This document shows positions 7,956-16,028 of a stretch of DNA of 64,000 bases, piece by piece (the first letter of the stretch is position 1; the number at the start of each line of letters is the position of its first letter). Under the pieces are notes generated by a model. It searched no databases and was not told the origin of the DNA. It worked only from the letters and a program-made list of their open reading frames with translations. Source of the stretch: Bradyrhizobium viridifuturi. GTDB taxonomy: Bacteria; Pseudomonadota; Alphaproteobacteria; Rhizobiales; Xanthobacteraceae. Where the stretch lies: contig NZ_LGTB01000032.1 in the NCBI RefSeq assembly GCF_001238275.1, forward strand, positions 56,766 through 120,765. The letters are read 5' to 3'. The position numbers and the translations under genes are program-made.

Positions 7956-8954
7956 ATGATGATGGGAAGAAACAACTTGTCCGCAGATCTTCTCGCGCGC
8001 TTTCGCGATCGTCTCCGGTTGCCGCTGATCGCGGCGCCGATGTTTCTGGTGTCGGGCGTCGAACTGGTGGTAGCCGCCTGCCGCAACGGCGTGATCGGCT
8101 CATTTCCGACGGTGAATTGCCGTGAGACGGAACAGCTGGATGCATGGCTCGGCGAAATTGACAACCGCGTGCAAGCGCATGCCGATGCGAGCGGGAAGGC
8201 GACCGCGCCGATCTGTCCGAACCTGATCGTGCACCGCTCCAACACACGGCTACAGCAGGACCTCGTCGTGCTGCTGCGGCACAAGCCCGAGCTCGTGATC
8301 ACCTCGGTCGGCTCGCCCGCGCCGGTGCTTGGCCCCCTGCACGATGCCGGCGCGCTGGTGTTCGCCGATGTCGCTTCGATCCGCCATGCCGAGCGCGCGG
8401 TCGCGGCCGGCGCCGACGGGCTCGTGCTGCTCACTGCCGGCGCCGGCGGGCAGACCGGCTGGCTCAATCCGTTCGTGTTCGTCCGCGCGGTGCGCGCATT
8501 CTTCGACGGCCCGATCGTGCTGGCCGGCGGCATCAGCGATGGCCATGCGCTGCGCGCCGCGGAAGCGCTCGGCTGCGATCTCGCCTATATGGGCACCAAG
8601 TTCATCGCGACGCGCGAGAGCATGGCGGACAACAGGTACAAGCAGATGCTGGTCGAGGCGACCGCCGACGACATCCTGCTCACGACCGCGTTCACCGGCT
8701 TGCAGACCAACATGCTGCGGCGCTCGATCGAAGCCGCAGGTCTCGATCCCGACGACCTCCCGGCCCGCGGCGCGATCGACATCGGCAAGGACATCGACAT
8801 CGGCGCCCGCGAAAGCCGCCCCAAGCGCTGGCGCGACATCTGGAGCGGCGGTCATTCCACGTCGGGGGTGACCGGGGTGCTCGCGGTCGACGAACTCGTG
8901 GCGCGGACGATCGCGGAGTACGAGGTGGCGAGCGCGCGGGTGCGGCTCGGCTGA
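7956..8954 (+). CDS. Nitronate monooxygenase family protein, second paralog
   Basis: A protein of up to 332 residues homologous to the NMO at the left end of the window (shared LPLIAAPMFLVSGVELV start, TAGAGG loop, GCDLAYMGTKFIAT phosphate strand, WRDIWSGGHS tail). The loop reads GAGGQTG where the other paralog has GAGGHAG, so the family His is replaced by Gln and classical nitronate oxidation is doubtful. Three consecutive ATGs (7956, 7959, 7962) could start it and none has a strong ribosome site. Divergent pairing with an acyl-CoA synthetase suggests a role in acid/acyl-CoA metabolism, which is inference. Confidence 0.88.
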   Translation: MMMGRNNLSADLLARFRDRLRLPLIAAPMFLVSGVELVVAACRNGVIGSFPTVNCRETEQLDAWLGEIDNRVQAHADASGKATAPICPNLIVHRSNTRLQQDLVVLLRHKPELVITSVGSPAPVLGPLHDAGALVFADVASIRHAERAVAAGADGLVLLTAGAGGQTGWLNPFVFVRAVRAFFDGPIVLAGGISDGHALRAAEALGCDLAYMGTKFIATRESMADNRYKQMLVEATADDILLTTAFTGLQTNMLRRSIEAAGLDPDDLPARGAIDIGKDIDIGARESRPKRWRDIWSGGHSTSGVTGVLAVDELVARTIAEYEVASARVRLG

Positions 8955-9044
8955 GCCATCGCGAACGGCGGCCGCTTAGCCGCCAAAACCCGCCTGTCTG
9001 CTTAACTCGGCATTAACCATGCCAGTCCCAACTATGCGCCATGG

Positions 9045-9335
9045 ATGGTCCGCCAATACGGCTGGGCCGCCCAGCAGTTGTGGGAATGCGACATGGCTTT
9101 TGAGGCGCTCTCCAAGACCCCGGCATCGCTCAACGAGCTCCGGACCCGGGTGTTTTACGCCCTGCAGCGGCATCCGCTGTGCCGTCAGGTCGAGTTCGAC
9201 ATCGTCAGCACGCCGCGCACCCGCCGGACCAACTGGACGGTCAGCCTGCATGCGGTCCAGCCTGGCGCCCTCTGGACGGCGCATGAGATCGTGGCCGACA
9301 TCCAGGAAGCCTATGAGCTTGACGCCGCGGCCTGA
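9045..9335 (+). CDS. Small conserved-looking hypothetical protein
   Basis: A 96-residue frame, or 80 residues from the internal ATG at 9093 (MAFEALSKTP). No signal peptide, membrane segment or recognised motif. It is mostly charged and amphipathic (LNELRTRVFYALQRHPLCRQ) with high GC in third codon positions, which supports coding. I do not recognise the family. Neither start has a good ribosome site, so the shorter version is equally possible. Confidence 0.5.
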   Translation: MVRQYGWAAQQLWECDMAFEALSKTPASLNELRTRVFYALQRHPLCRQVEFDIVSTPRTRRTNWTVSLHAVQPGALWTAHEIVADIQEAYELDAAA

Positions 9336-9444
9336 TTTTTCGGGCCGTTTCGGGACAATTTCACCTATTTGGCGCGGTCATGGCACGCTAACGCCGCATT
9401 TGCCGCGCAGTTTGCGGTGACACCGGCCGGGAATGGAGTAGTTT

Positions 9445-10182
9445 TTGACCAGAGCCATCACCCTCGCCGCGCTGACATGCCTCCTCCTCGCCGGCGCCGC
9501 GATCACAGCCATTTTGGGCCGTGACAGCCTGCCGGCAGCGCAGGCCGACGTCGGCCCGGTCGCCAATCGCGCCAGCAAGCAGGACAAGCTCGCGGTCACG
9601 GCGCTTGCCGCCGCCTCCTTTGAAGCGCCGCAGCCGGCCGAGCCCCCCGCCAATCCGTCGCCGCTCCTGCTGCGGGCGCAAGCCGCGATCCCGGGCGCGA
9701 CCGACACGGTACGCCAGGCCTATGCGTCCGCCGAGCCCGCCGACATCGGCCTGCCGAAGCTCAATGACCCCGTCGACGCGGCCCAGCCGCAGATCGCCGA
9801 GCCCGCTCCAGCCCCTGCGCCGGCTGCCCTCGCACCGCCGAAGCCCAAGGCTGCCGCCAAGCCGGCGCCGCAGAAGACCTACGCCTTGCTCAGCGATGCC
9901 CAGATCGCCGGCATCAAGGACCGGCTCAAGCTGTCGTCGTCGCAGGAATACTATTGGCCGGCGGTCGAGACCGCGTTGCGCGCCGTCGCCCGCAAGATCC
10001 ACGCCAAGCGCCAGGGCGATCCCGCTGCCGGCACCATGCCGATCGATCCGGATTCCGAGGAAGTGCAGCAGCTGAAGTCGGCGGCGATGCCGCTGCTGTT
10101 CCAGCTCCGCGAAGACCAGAAGAACGAGGTTCGCTCGCTGGCGCGCCTGATCGGCCTCGAACGCGTTGCGTCGATGATCTGA
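9445..10182 (+). CDS. Membrane-anchored Ala/Pro-rich hypothetical protein
   Basis: A 245-residue protein starting at TTG, supported by GGAG about nine bases upstream. Residues 4-23 form one hydrophobic segment (signal peptide or anchor). A low-complexity Ala/Pro linker follows to about residue 145, then a helical domain starting TYALLSDAQIAGIKDRLKL and ending near the C-terminus. The C-terminal domain resembles small periplasmic helical domains found in many Bradyrhizobium proteins, but I cannot name it. It converges with the TIR gene, 31 bp apart. Confidence 0.65.
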   Translation: MTRAITLAALTCLLLAGAAITAILGRDSLPAAQADVGPVANRASKQDKLAVTALAAASFEAPQPAEPPANPSPLLLRAQAAIPGATDTVRQAYASAEPADIGLPKLNDPVDAAQPQIAEPAPAPAPAALAPPKPKAAAKPAPQKTYALLSDAQIAGIKDRLKLSSSQEYYWPAVETALRAVARKIHAKRQGDPAAGTMPIDPDSEEVQQLKSAAMPLLFQLREDQKNEVRSLARLIGLERVASMI

Positions 10183-10213
10183 GCGCAGGAGCGGTCGACC
10201 CGAGCCCTGCTGT

Positions 10214-11647
10214 CTACGGCCCCTGGTGAACTTCCTGCGGCCGCAGCTTCTCCACCTTGCCCTGGGTTTCGACCAGCAGTTGCTTCATGAAGTCCTTGTT
10301 GCGCTTGAGCCAGGGCTCCAGCGTTTGCCGCACATCGCCCGGCGACTTCTTCTCGATGGCCTGCGCGAGCCGGGTCTGAAACGTCCCCCAATCCTTGAAC
10401 ATCTCCTTCAGGAGCGCATCGTCGGAGATGTTGATCGTCGACTTGATGTCGCCGACGGTTTCGAGCTCGCGCATGTTGCCCTGTCGCAGGATCGAATCGA
10501 GGTTTTCCAGGCATTCGTGGTAGCGCTGCAGCAGATCGTCCCATCGCTTGGCGCTGAAGTCATCGTCGAGGTCCTCGACCGCGTTGTAGAGCGGCTCGAG
10601 AAACGACCATCGGAAGCGCCGCGCCAGTCGCAGCAGGATCGACAGGAACACGATGTCCTTCGGCATGTTCTGCGCGACCATCAGCCGTGGATCTTCGCTG
10701 AACGGCGGCATCGGCACGAAGATGATGACGACCGAGAACGGCGTGCTGTCGAGATATTCGAGCCGGGCGATGACCGGTTGATACAGCTTCAGATCGCGGA
10801 AGATCGGACTGAGGACCTGCTCGCGGCTTCGCCGGCTGGCAACATCCACGTCCGAGAACGAGTTCGCGACATAGCTCGTCAGCTCGTCGAGCCAGGCGCC
10901 GCTGTCGTAGCGGTTCTGCGCGCTGAGCAGGTCCTCCCAGTCGAGGCCGCCCGCATCGGGACCCGACAGCAGCGTGGTGGTGGCGGGATCCGCCTCCAGC
11001 CTGGCATCCGTCAGGAATCCGCGCGCACGCTCCGCAGGCGGCAATGCCTTCAGCGCATCGGCCTTCTGCCGAAACGACAACTCGTCGCTGAACACGACGC
11101 GGAGCCGCAGGCGAAACAGCTCTTCCGGGCGGGTGATCTGCATGAACTGCGCGTGCAGATCCTTCACCGCTTCGTTGAAGTCGCGGGCATGATTGGCGTT
11201 CAGTTTCGGACGCAGCGGCACCGGACCGAAGGTCGGCCGGACGAACAGATCCTCGAGAAACCGCCGCACCTCGTCGTCGCCGATCCCGTAGAACTCGTTC
11301 TCCGCCAGCATCGGAAACGAGGGCGAGCTATCGACCGAGAACCACAGCACCTTCGACGTGAGCTTCAGTGCGCGCTTGTAGCCGTCGAACTGGGAAATCT
11401 CGGAAGCGCACCACGTCCAGTTATGTTCGGCGTTGGTGTGGATGAAGATCAGGCAGTCGGCCTTCGCCGTGTTGTCGATCATCCATTGGCGCCATTCCGC
11501 GCCGCCGGGAATCTCCTCGCACACGTAGCATTCCACCGAACGCTGTCCGTCCAGGCTGCTGAGATATTCGAGCCGAGCCTTCAGGAGGCGCGCGAGAAAT
11601 CTGTCTTCGGCGCGATGGCTGATAAAGACCGAAAAATCGTTTGGCAT
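10214..11647 (-). CDS. TIR-domain protein (putative NADase / conflict effector)
   Basis: A 477-residue protein with an N-terminal TIR domain (about 1-135): FSVFISHRAEDRFLARLL forms the first strand and helix, and HNWTWCASEISQF carries Glu83 at the position of the catalytic Glu of NAD-cleaving TIR domains. The remaining 340 residues are helical and lack a domain I can name. Bacterial TIR proteins act as NADases or make cyclic ADP-ribose-type signals in anti-phage immunity (Thoeris, TIR-APAZ and others). The gene faces a patatin, SLOG-like and TPR run across a 399-bp divergent region, so defence or stress signalling is plausible but not shown. Confidence 0.8.
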   Translation of the reverse strand: MPNDFSVFISHRAEDRFLARLLKARLEYLSSLDGQRSVECYVCEEIPGGAEWRQWMIDNTAKADCLIFIHTNAEHNWTWCASEISQFDGYKRALKLTSKVLWFSVDSSPSFPMLAENEFYGIGDDEVRRFLEDLFVRPTFGPVPLRPKLNANHARDFNEAVKDLHAQFMQITRPEELFRLRLRVVFSDELSFRQKADALKALPPAERARGFLTDARLEADPATTTLLSGPDAGGLDWEDLLSAQNRYDSGAWLDELTSYVANSFSDVDVASRRSREQVLSPIFRDLKLYQPVIARLEYLDSTPFSVVIIFVPMPPFSEDPRLMVAQNMPKDIVFLSILLRLARRFRWSFLEPLYNAVEDLDDDFSAKRWDDLLQRYHECLENLDSILRQGNMRELETVGDIKSTINISDDALLKEMFKDWGTFQTRLAQAIEKKSPGDVRQTLEPWLKRNKDFMKQLLVETQGKVEKLRPQEVHQGP

Positions 11648-12046
11648 GGCAAAATCCGATCTGCATGAATCTTATGCGACGGCTGGCCCGCTGCTCATCG
11701 GCCGGATGCCGCGGCTGCACGTCTCGCCGCGGACCGATGATAACCCGTCTGTGAAATCTGCGATCGCCGGCCGAGAAAAAGAAAAGCCGCCTGCCAGTGA
11801 AGTATCTCACTATACCCTAGGGTGTATCATGTGCAGAATGCGCAGGGAGCCGGCGCGCGATGCGCGTCCTGCTCCGGAAATGCACTGACTAAAATTTTTC
11901 GAAACATCAGCGGATGTGTCGACGTGAGCACATCGCTTCATTGCATGCCCCGGCGCCGTACGCGCGCGGGCGCGATCAATTGAGCCTTCGGCCGTGATCG
12001 GCCGGCCGTATCGAGATCAGCAACAGTCATAGTCGGAGGGCCAGCC
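11648..12046. promoter_or_regulatory. Divergent regulatory region between TIR and patatin genes
   Basis: No gene longer than a shadow frame is visible. A patch around 11800-11830 is AT-richer than its surroundings and contains the perfect palindrome ACCCTAGGGT (11814-11823), flanked by TAT on the left and GTAT on the right. This resembles the C/G-run operators with TAT flanks bound by CsoR/RcnR-type repressors; the match is by eye. Promoters for both sides must lie here if the genes are expressed. Confidence 0.45.
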
Positions 12047-13186
12047 ATGCCGAAGACCAAGCAGCAGCATCTCGACCGGGACGCCGGGCCGAAGCGGATA
12101 TTGGCGCTCGACGGCGGCGGCATTCGCGGCATTCTGACGCTCGAATATATCGGCGCCATCGAGGCGATGCTGCGCAGGCGGTACGGCAAGGATGACCTGC
12201 TGCTCTGCGACTATTTCGACCTGATCGGAGGCACCTCGACCGGATCGATCATCGCGGCCGGGCTCGCCTGCGGGATGACCGTGGACGCCTTGAAGAAGCT
12301 CTATCGCGGGATCGGCACGGACATCTTTCAGGATTCGTTCTGGCGGCGGGGCCTGCTGGCGCCGAAATTCAATTCCGATGCCCTGCAGCACGCGCTCGAT
12401 GCGCAGCTCGGCGCCGACACGGCGCTCGGCGGCGATCACGTCCGCACCGGCTTGATGATCATGACCAAGCGGCTCGATACCGGCAGTCCCTGGCCGCTGC
12501 ACAATCATCCGGACGCGACCTACGCCGGGCAGGATGGCGCGTTGCGGCTGACGGAAGTGGTTCGCGCCAGCACTGCCGCCCCAACCTATTTCAAGCCCGA
12601 GGAGATCAAGATCTCCGCGCGCGACGGCCACACGGTCAGCGGCGCCTTCGTCGACGGCGGCGTCAGCCCGTTCAACGATCCGGCGCTGCAGCTATTGATG
12701 CTCGCGGCACTTCACGGCCATGGTTTCCGGTGGCATGGCGGCAAGGACAAGCTCCTGCTGATCTCGGCGGGGACCGGCGTCTTCAAGTCGACATTTTCGA
12801 CCGACCAGATCGTCCACATGCCGGCGGCGGAGCAGGGCGTGCGGTCGCTGCAATCGCTCATGGACGATTGCGGACGGCTCAATCACGGCATGCTGCAATG
12901 GCTGACGAACTGCCTGACGCCATGGCCGATCGATCGCGCGGTGGAAGACATGGCGGCGGACAGCCGGGGCGGACCGCAACTTGCGACCTATGCGCGCTAC
13001 AACGTGTTGCTGGAGACGGGCTGGCTGAAGACGACGGTCGCCATCGACCGTACGCCGGAGGCGCTTGCCAAGATCGCGGCGATGGACGACCCGTCCAACA
13101 TGGACGAGCTCGCCGAGATCGGAGCGCTCGCCGCGAAGGTGCAGATCAGGCCGGAACATTTCCCGCCGGCCTTCGACATCATTTGA
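12047..13186 (+). CDS. Patatin-like phospholipase
   Basis: A 379-residue patatin-family lipase. The oxyanion loop LDGGGIRG (21-28), nucleophile elbow GTSTG (62-66, Ser64) and catalytic-dyad DGG (Asp203) are all intact, so it should hydrolyse acyl lipids. No signal peptide is present, so it acts in the cytoplasm or at the inner membrane face. The family includes CapV-type CBASS effectors that degrade membranes when activated, but no CD-NTase is nearby. It is followed after 110 bp by a SLOG-like gene and a TPR gene on the same strand, and it faces the TIR gene. Housekeeping lipid turnover remains possible. Confidence 0.88.
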   Translation: MPKTKQQHLDRDAGPKRILALDGGGIRGILTLEYIGAIEAMLRRRYGKDDLLLCDYFDLIGGTSTGSIIAAGLACGMTVDALKKLYRGIGTDIFQDSFWRRGLLAPKFNSDALQHALDAQLGADTALGGDHVRTGLMIMTKRLDTGSPWPLHNHPDATYAGQDGALRLTEVVRASTAAPTYFKPEEIKISARDGHTVSGAFVDGGVSPFNDPALQLLMLAALHGHGFRWHGGKDKLLLISAGTGVFKSTFSTDQIVHMPAAEQGVRSLQSLMDDCGRLNHGMLQWLTNCLTPWPIDRAVEDMAADSRGGPQLATYARYNVLLETGWLKTTVAIDRTPEALAKIAAMDDPSNMDELAEIGALAAKVQIRPEHFPPAFDII

Positions 13187-13296
13187 TGCCGCGTAGCGCG
13201 GTGTCCTGACACTCGGTCCCGGCTTCGACAGGAGATTCGCCTTCAGCTAGGTTTGTCATCGAGACACAATGATCCAATCATTAGTCGGGTGTCACG

Positions 13297-13881
13297 ATGA
13301 CCACGGAACAACGCGCCGGATCGCCCAACATAGTGGTTCTCTTCAGCGGTCACATGATCGATGCGCCAGATCGAAAAACGCCACGCTTTCCGCCGGACAG
13401 GGAGCCTGTCGCGGCCGCTGCGATCGCCGATGCACTTGCGAAGATCGGCGTCGCCGAAGGCGACCTCGCGATCTGCGGCGGCGCTTGTGGCGGCGACCTG
13501 CTGTTTGCGGAGGCTGCTCTCGCGCATGGCATGGGGCTTGAGATCTACATCCCGTTCGACGAGCCGACCTTCCTTGCCGGCTCGGTCGATTTCGCCGGCG
13601 GCAATTGGCGCGCGCGCTATCTCGCGGCGAAATCGCGCGCGGTGCTCCATGTCATGCCGGACGAGCTCGGCCCGCTGTCGGCCGGCGAAAACGCCTATGA
13701 GCGCGACAATCAATGGATGCTGCAGCGGGCCGCCAGGTTCGGCGGCAAGAAGCTCGCCTTTGTCTGCCTGTGGAACGGCGAAGGCGGCGATGGCCCCGGC
13801 GGCGCCAAGCACCTGATGGATGAAGCGGGGCGCAAGACGACGTGGGTTTACTGGCTGGATACGAGAAAATTATGGGACTGA
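13297..13881 (+). CDS. SLOG-like (Rossmannoid nucleotide-sensor) protein
   Basis: A 194-residue protein that looks like a stand-alone SLOG-superfamily domain. NIVVLFSGHMIDAPDR forms the first strand, GGACGGD (61-67) is the glycine-rich nucleotide-binding loop, followed by LLFAEAALAHGMGLEIYIPF and the FLAGSVDFAGGNWRARY segment typical of the branch found near cyclase and TPR proteins. SLOG domains bind or process nucleotide ligands; in Thoeris ThsA the SLOG domain senses a TIR-made cyclic ADP-ribose. The next gene starts 12 bp downstream, so the two are almost surely co-transcribed. The function assignment is inference from fold-level motifs. Confidence 0.65.
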   Translation: MTTEQRAGSPNIVVLFSGHMIDAPDRKTPRFPPDREPVAAAAIADALAKIGVAEGDLAICGGACGGDLLFAEAALAHGMGLEIYIPFDEPTFLAGSVDFAGGNWRARYLAAKSRAVLHVMPDELGPLSAGENAYERDNQWMLQRAARFGGKKLAFVCLWNGEGGDGPGGAKHLMDEAGRKTTWVYWLDTRKLWD

Positions 13882-13893
13882 AGGAATTGCAGG

Positions 13894-15231
13894 ATGCCGT
13901 CGTGTTTCATGATCATGCCCTACGGCCGCAAGCCGACCCAGGCGGATTCCAAGCTTGGTCCGGCCGAAATCGATTTTAACGCGCTGTGGGATCGCGGCTA
14001 CGTTCCGGTGATCAAGGAGCTGGGCTATGAACCGGTTCGCGCCGACCAGGACACCGGTGCGCTGATCGTCGGCCAGATGCTGGAGCGGCTCTATTTCGCC
14101 GATCTCGTGCTGGCGGACATGACGATCCCGAACGGGAACGTCTATTACGAGGTCGGCATCCGCCATGCGGCGCAGAAGACCGGCTGTGTTCTGCTTGCCG
14201 CCGACTGGTCGAAGCAGCTGTTCGACGTCGTGCAGATGCGCACCGTGCGCTACCCGCTCCCCGAGGGCAACATCTCCGACGACACCGCATCCGGCCTCCG
14301 GCCCAGGATCAAGGAGGGCATCGTGTCGCTGCGTGACGGGCTCTCCCCGATGCCCCAATCGATTCCCGGCTACCCGGAAGATGTCGATCCGACCAAGGCG
14401 ACGACGACCAAGGAGCAGCTTGCCGAACTCGCGGCGTTCCAGACCAAGGTGCGCGAGGTGCGTGCCGCACCGCACGCCGAGCGCATGCAGCGCGCGCAGG
14501 CGCTGATCGCCAGGGATGGGAGACCGCCCGCGACCTATCCGATTGCGCTCGCATTGCTGCTGCTATTGCGCGACAGCGTCGACAAGACCACGGACTGGAA
14601 CAGCGTCCTCGACTTTGCGGCGGGCCTTCCGGCAAAATTCAAGGACGTCCCTGAAATCCAGGAGATTCGTGAATTCGCCGCCGCCTATGCCGGCAACAAT
14701 CTCCAGGCCATTGCGGCGCTCGAGACGCTGATCAGGAGGGCGGGGCCGACACCCGAGCGGCTCGGTCTGATGGGCGGTCGCTACAAGCGCCTGGCAAGGG
14801 CAGCTACGCTGGCGACAGACAAGCGGCAAGCCCAGGCGAAGGCGATCGAATATTATGAGCAGGGCATGCAGCTCGACCTCAACGCCTATTATTGCTCGAG
14901 CAACCTGCCGCGTCTCTATCGCGCGCGCGCCCGGGCTGGCGACGAGGAGCGCGCGCAGACCGCGTTGCGGCTGACGATCGCCGCTTGCGATCGTGCGAGG
15001 TTGCTTCAGGTCGGTGACGAATGGACGCGTCAGACCTTGCTCGCCGCGGCTTTCGACCTCGGCGATCCCGACAAGGCCGACGAACTGGCCGACGCGGTGA
15101 TCGATGAAGGCCCCGCAGCGTGGAAGATCGACAGCGTGCTCGGTGATCTCGAGGCCAGCGTCACGCAGGTCATCGACGCCGCAAAGCGTGCGCGATTGTC
15201 CGTCGTCATCGACAAGATCAAGGCGGCCTGA
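13894..15231 (+). CDS. Deoxyribosyltransferase/TIR-like N-terminus with TPR-like C-terminus (DUF4071-like)
   Basis: A 445-residue protein. Residues 1-130 (CFMIMPYGRK, then LYFADLVLADMTIPNGNVYY and EVGIRHAA) match the Rossmann-like fold of nucleoside 2-deoxyribosyltransferase/TIR-related domains, with Glu86 in the NVYYEVG motif where the family's catalytic Glu lies. Residues about 160-445 are helical repeats resembling the DUF4071/TRAFs-binding TPR region. Families with this layout accompany SLOG proteins in predicted nucleotide-centred conflict systems. Cytoplasmic: no signal or membrane helix. It may sense or cleave a nucleotide together with the SLOG protein encoded just upstream. Confidence 0.6.
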   Translation: MPSCFMIMPYGRKPTQADSKLGPAEIDFNALWDRGYVPVIKELGYEPVRADQDTGALIVGQMLERLYFADLVLADMTIPNGNVYYEVGIRHAAQKTGCVLLAADWSKQLFDVVQMRTVRYPLPEGNISDDTASGLRPRIKEGIVSLRDGLSPMPQSIPGYPEDVDPTKATTTKEQLAELAAFQTKVREVRAAPHAERMQRAQALIARDGRPPATYPIALALLLLLRDSVDKTTDWNSVLDFAAGLPAKFKDVPEIQEIREFAAAYAGNNLQAIAALETLIRRAGPTPERLGLMGGRYKRLARAATLATDKRQAQAKAIEYYEQGMQLDLNAYYCSSNLPRLYRARARAGDEERAQTALRLTIAACDRARLLQVGDEWTRQTLLAAAFDLGDPDKADELADAVIDEGPAAWKIDSVLGDLEASVTQVIDAAKRARLSVVIDKIKAA

Positions 15232-15256
15232 TCGCGCAGCTCTGCCGGCGTTCACG

Positions 15257-15922
15257 TCAACCGAGCCGCATCGACAGTTCGACGTCCTCGCCGAACGGCG
15301 TCGAGATGTAGCCATTCGCCGGCGAGCGCACCCGCGCCAGATAGTCGGGGCTGTAATCGGCATTGTCGGCGACGACGAAGGCGCCGGGCTTCAGGCGGCT
15401 CTCCACGAGATCGAGGATATCGGGATAGAGCGCCTTGGCGCCGTCGAGCAGCACGAGATCGATCGCATCGGGCAGGCCGGTGCGCAGCGTCTCGAGCGCA
15501 TCGCCCTCGCGGATCTCGACCAGGTCGTCCAGTCCGCCGGCGACGAGATTGTCCCAGGCGCGCACCACCTTGGACTGCTCGAACTCGCTGGTGATCAGCC
15601 GGCCGCCGCCATTGTCGCGGAGCGCCGCGGCAAGATGCAGCGTCGAGATGCCGAACGATGTCCCAAATTCGACAATGCTCCGCGCCCGCGTGCCGCGCGC
15701 CAGCATGTAGAGCAGCGCGCCGGTCTCGCGCGAGACGGCGAGCGGCACATTGTTCAGGCGGCCGTAGAGCGCGCGGTAGTCGGTCCTGCTTCGCATCAGG
15801 CGGGTCCGTTCCCCGTCGGAAAGGTCGGCCACCGCGAGCTGGGTCTCCTCCACCGCGGCGGAGGCTTGCGCGAACAGGCGGTCGAGCACGCCCGCGAGCC
15901 TGGGTGAGGTAAGGGTGGTCAT
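15257..15922 (-). CDS. Class I SAM-dependent O-methyltransferase
   Basis: A 221-residue methyltransferase related to caffeoyl-CoA/catechol O-methyltransferases. SAM motif I is IVEFGTSFGISTLHLA; the LVLLDGAKALYPDIL segment supplies the acidic motif and metal-side Asp, and GAFVVADNADY is the post-strand-5 motif. The ATG for MTTLTSPRL is preferred because CTGGAG precedes it at good spacing; a start 18 bp upstream lacks one. It is divergent from a TetR gene with a palindromic site between them, so it is the likely target of that regulator. Substrate unknown. Confidence 0.85.
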   Translation of the reverse strand: MTTLTSPRLAGVLDRLFAQASAAVEETQLAVADLSDGERTRLMRSRTDYRALYGRLNNVPLAVSRETGALLYMLARGTRARSIVEFGTSFGISTLHLAAALRDNGGGRLITSEFEQSKVVRAWDNLVAGGLDDLVEIREGDALETLRTGLPDAIDLVLLDGAKALYPDILDLVESRLKPGAFVVADNADYSPDYLARVRSPANGYISTPFGEDVELSMRLG

Positions 15923-15974
15923 GTGGGTCTCCAGGTCCAAAAATCGGCGCGTCCTTGCGCCGCGTCAGAAATAC

Positions 15975-15998
15975 GAATAATTAGTCGCATTCGCTAAT
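15975..15998. promoter_or_regulatory. Operator-like repeats between the methyltransferase and tetR
   Basis: Overlapping inverted arms CGAAT/ATTCG (15975-15979, 15989-15993) and ATTAG/CTAAT (15980-15984, 15994-15998) lie in an AT-rich patch of the 106-bp divergent region. TCGCATT is also directly repeated. This is a plausible TetR binding site. Confidence 0.45.
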
Positions 15999-16028
15999 CG
16001 CATTTCCCAAGGTGTCCTTGAGGCGACC

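Noticed and set aside
6095..8533. An 812-codon open frame on the minus strand
   Set aside because: It overlaps the acyl-CoA synthetase and second NMO genes in the wrong frame or strand; the real proteins carry family motifs, this one is Arg/Pro-rich.
10226..11668. A 480-codon plus-strand frame opposite the TIR gene
   Set aside because: Mirror of the TIR coding strand, with no domain and biased Arg/Glu/Val composition.
12047..13186. Calling the patatin gene a CBASS CapV effector
   Set aside because: No CD-NTase or other CBASS gene is adjacent; only the fold matches.
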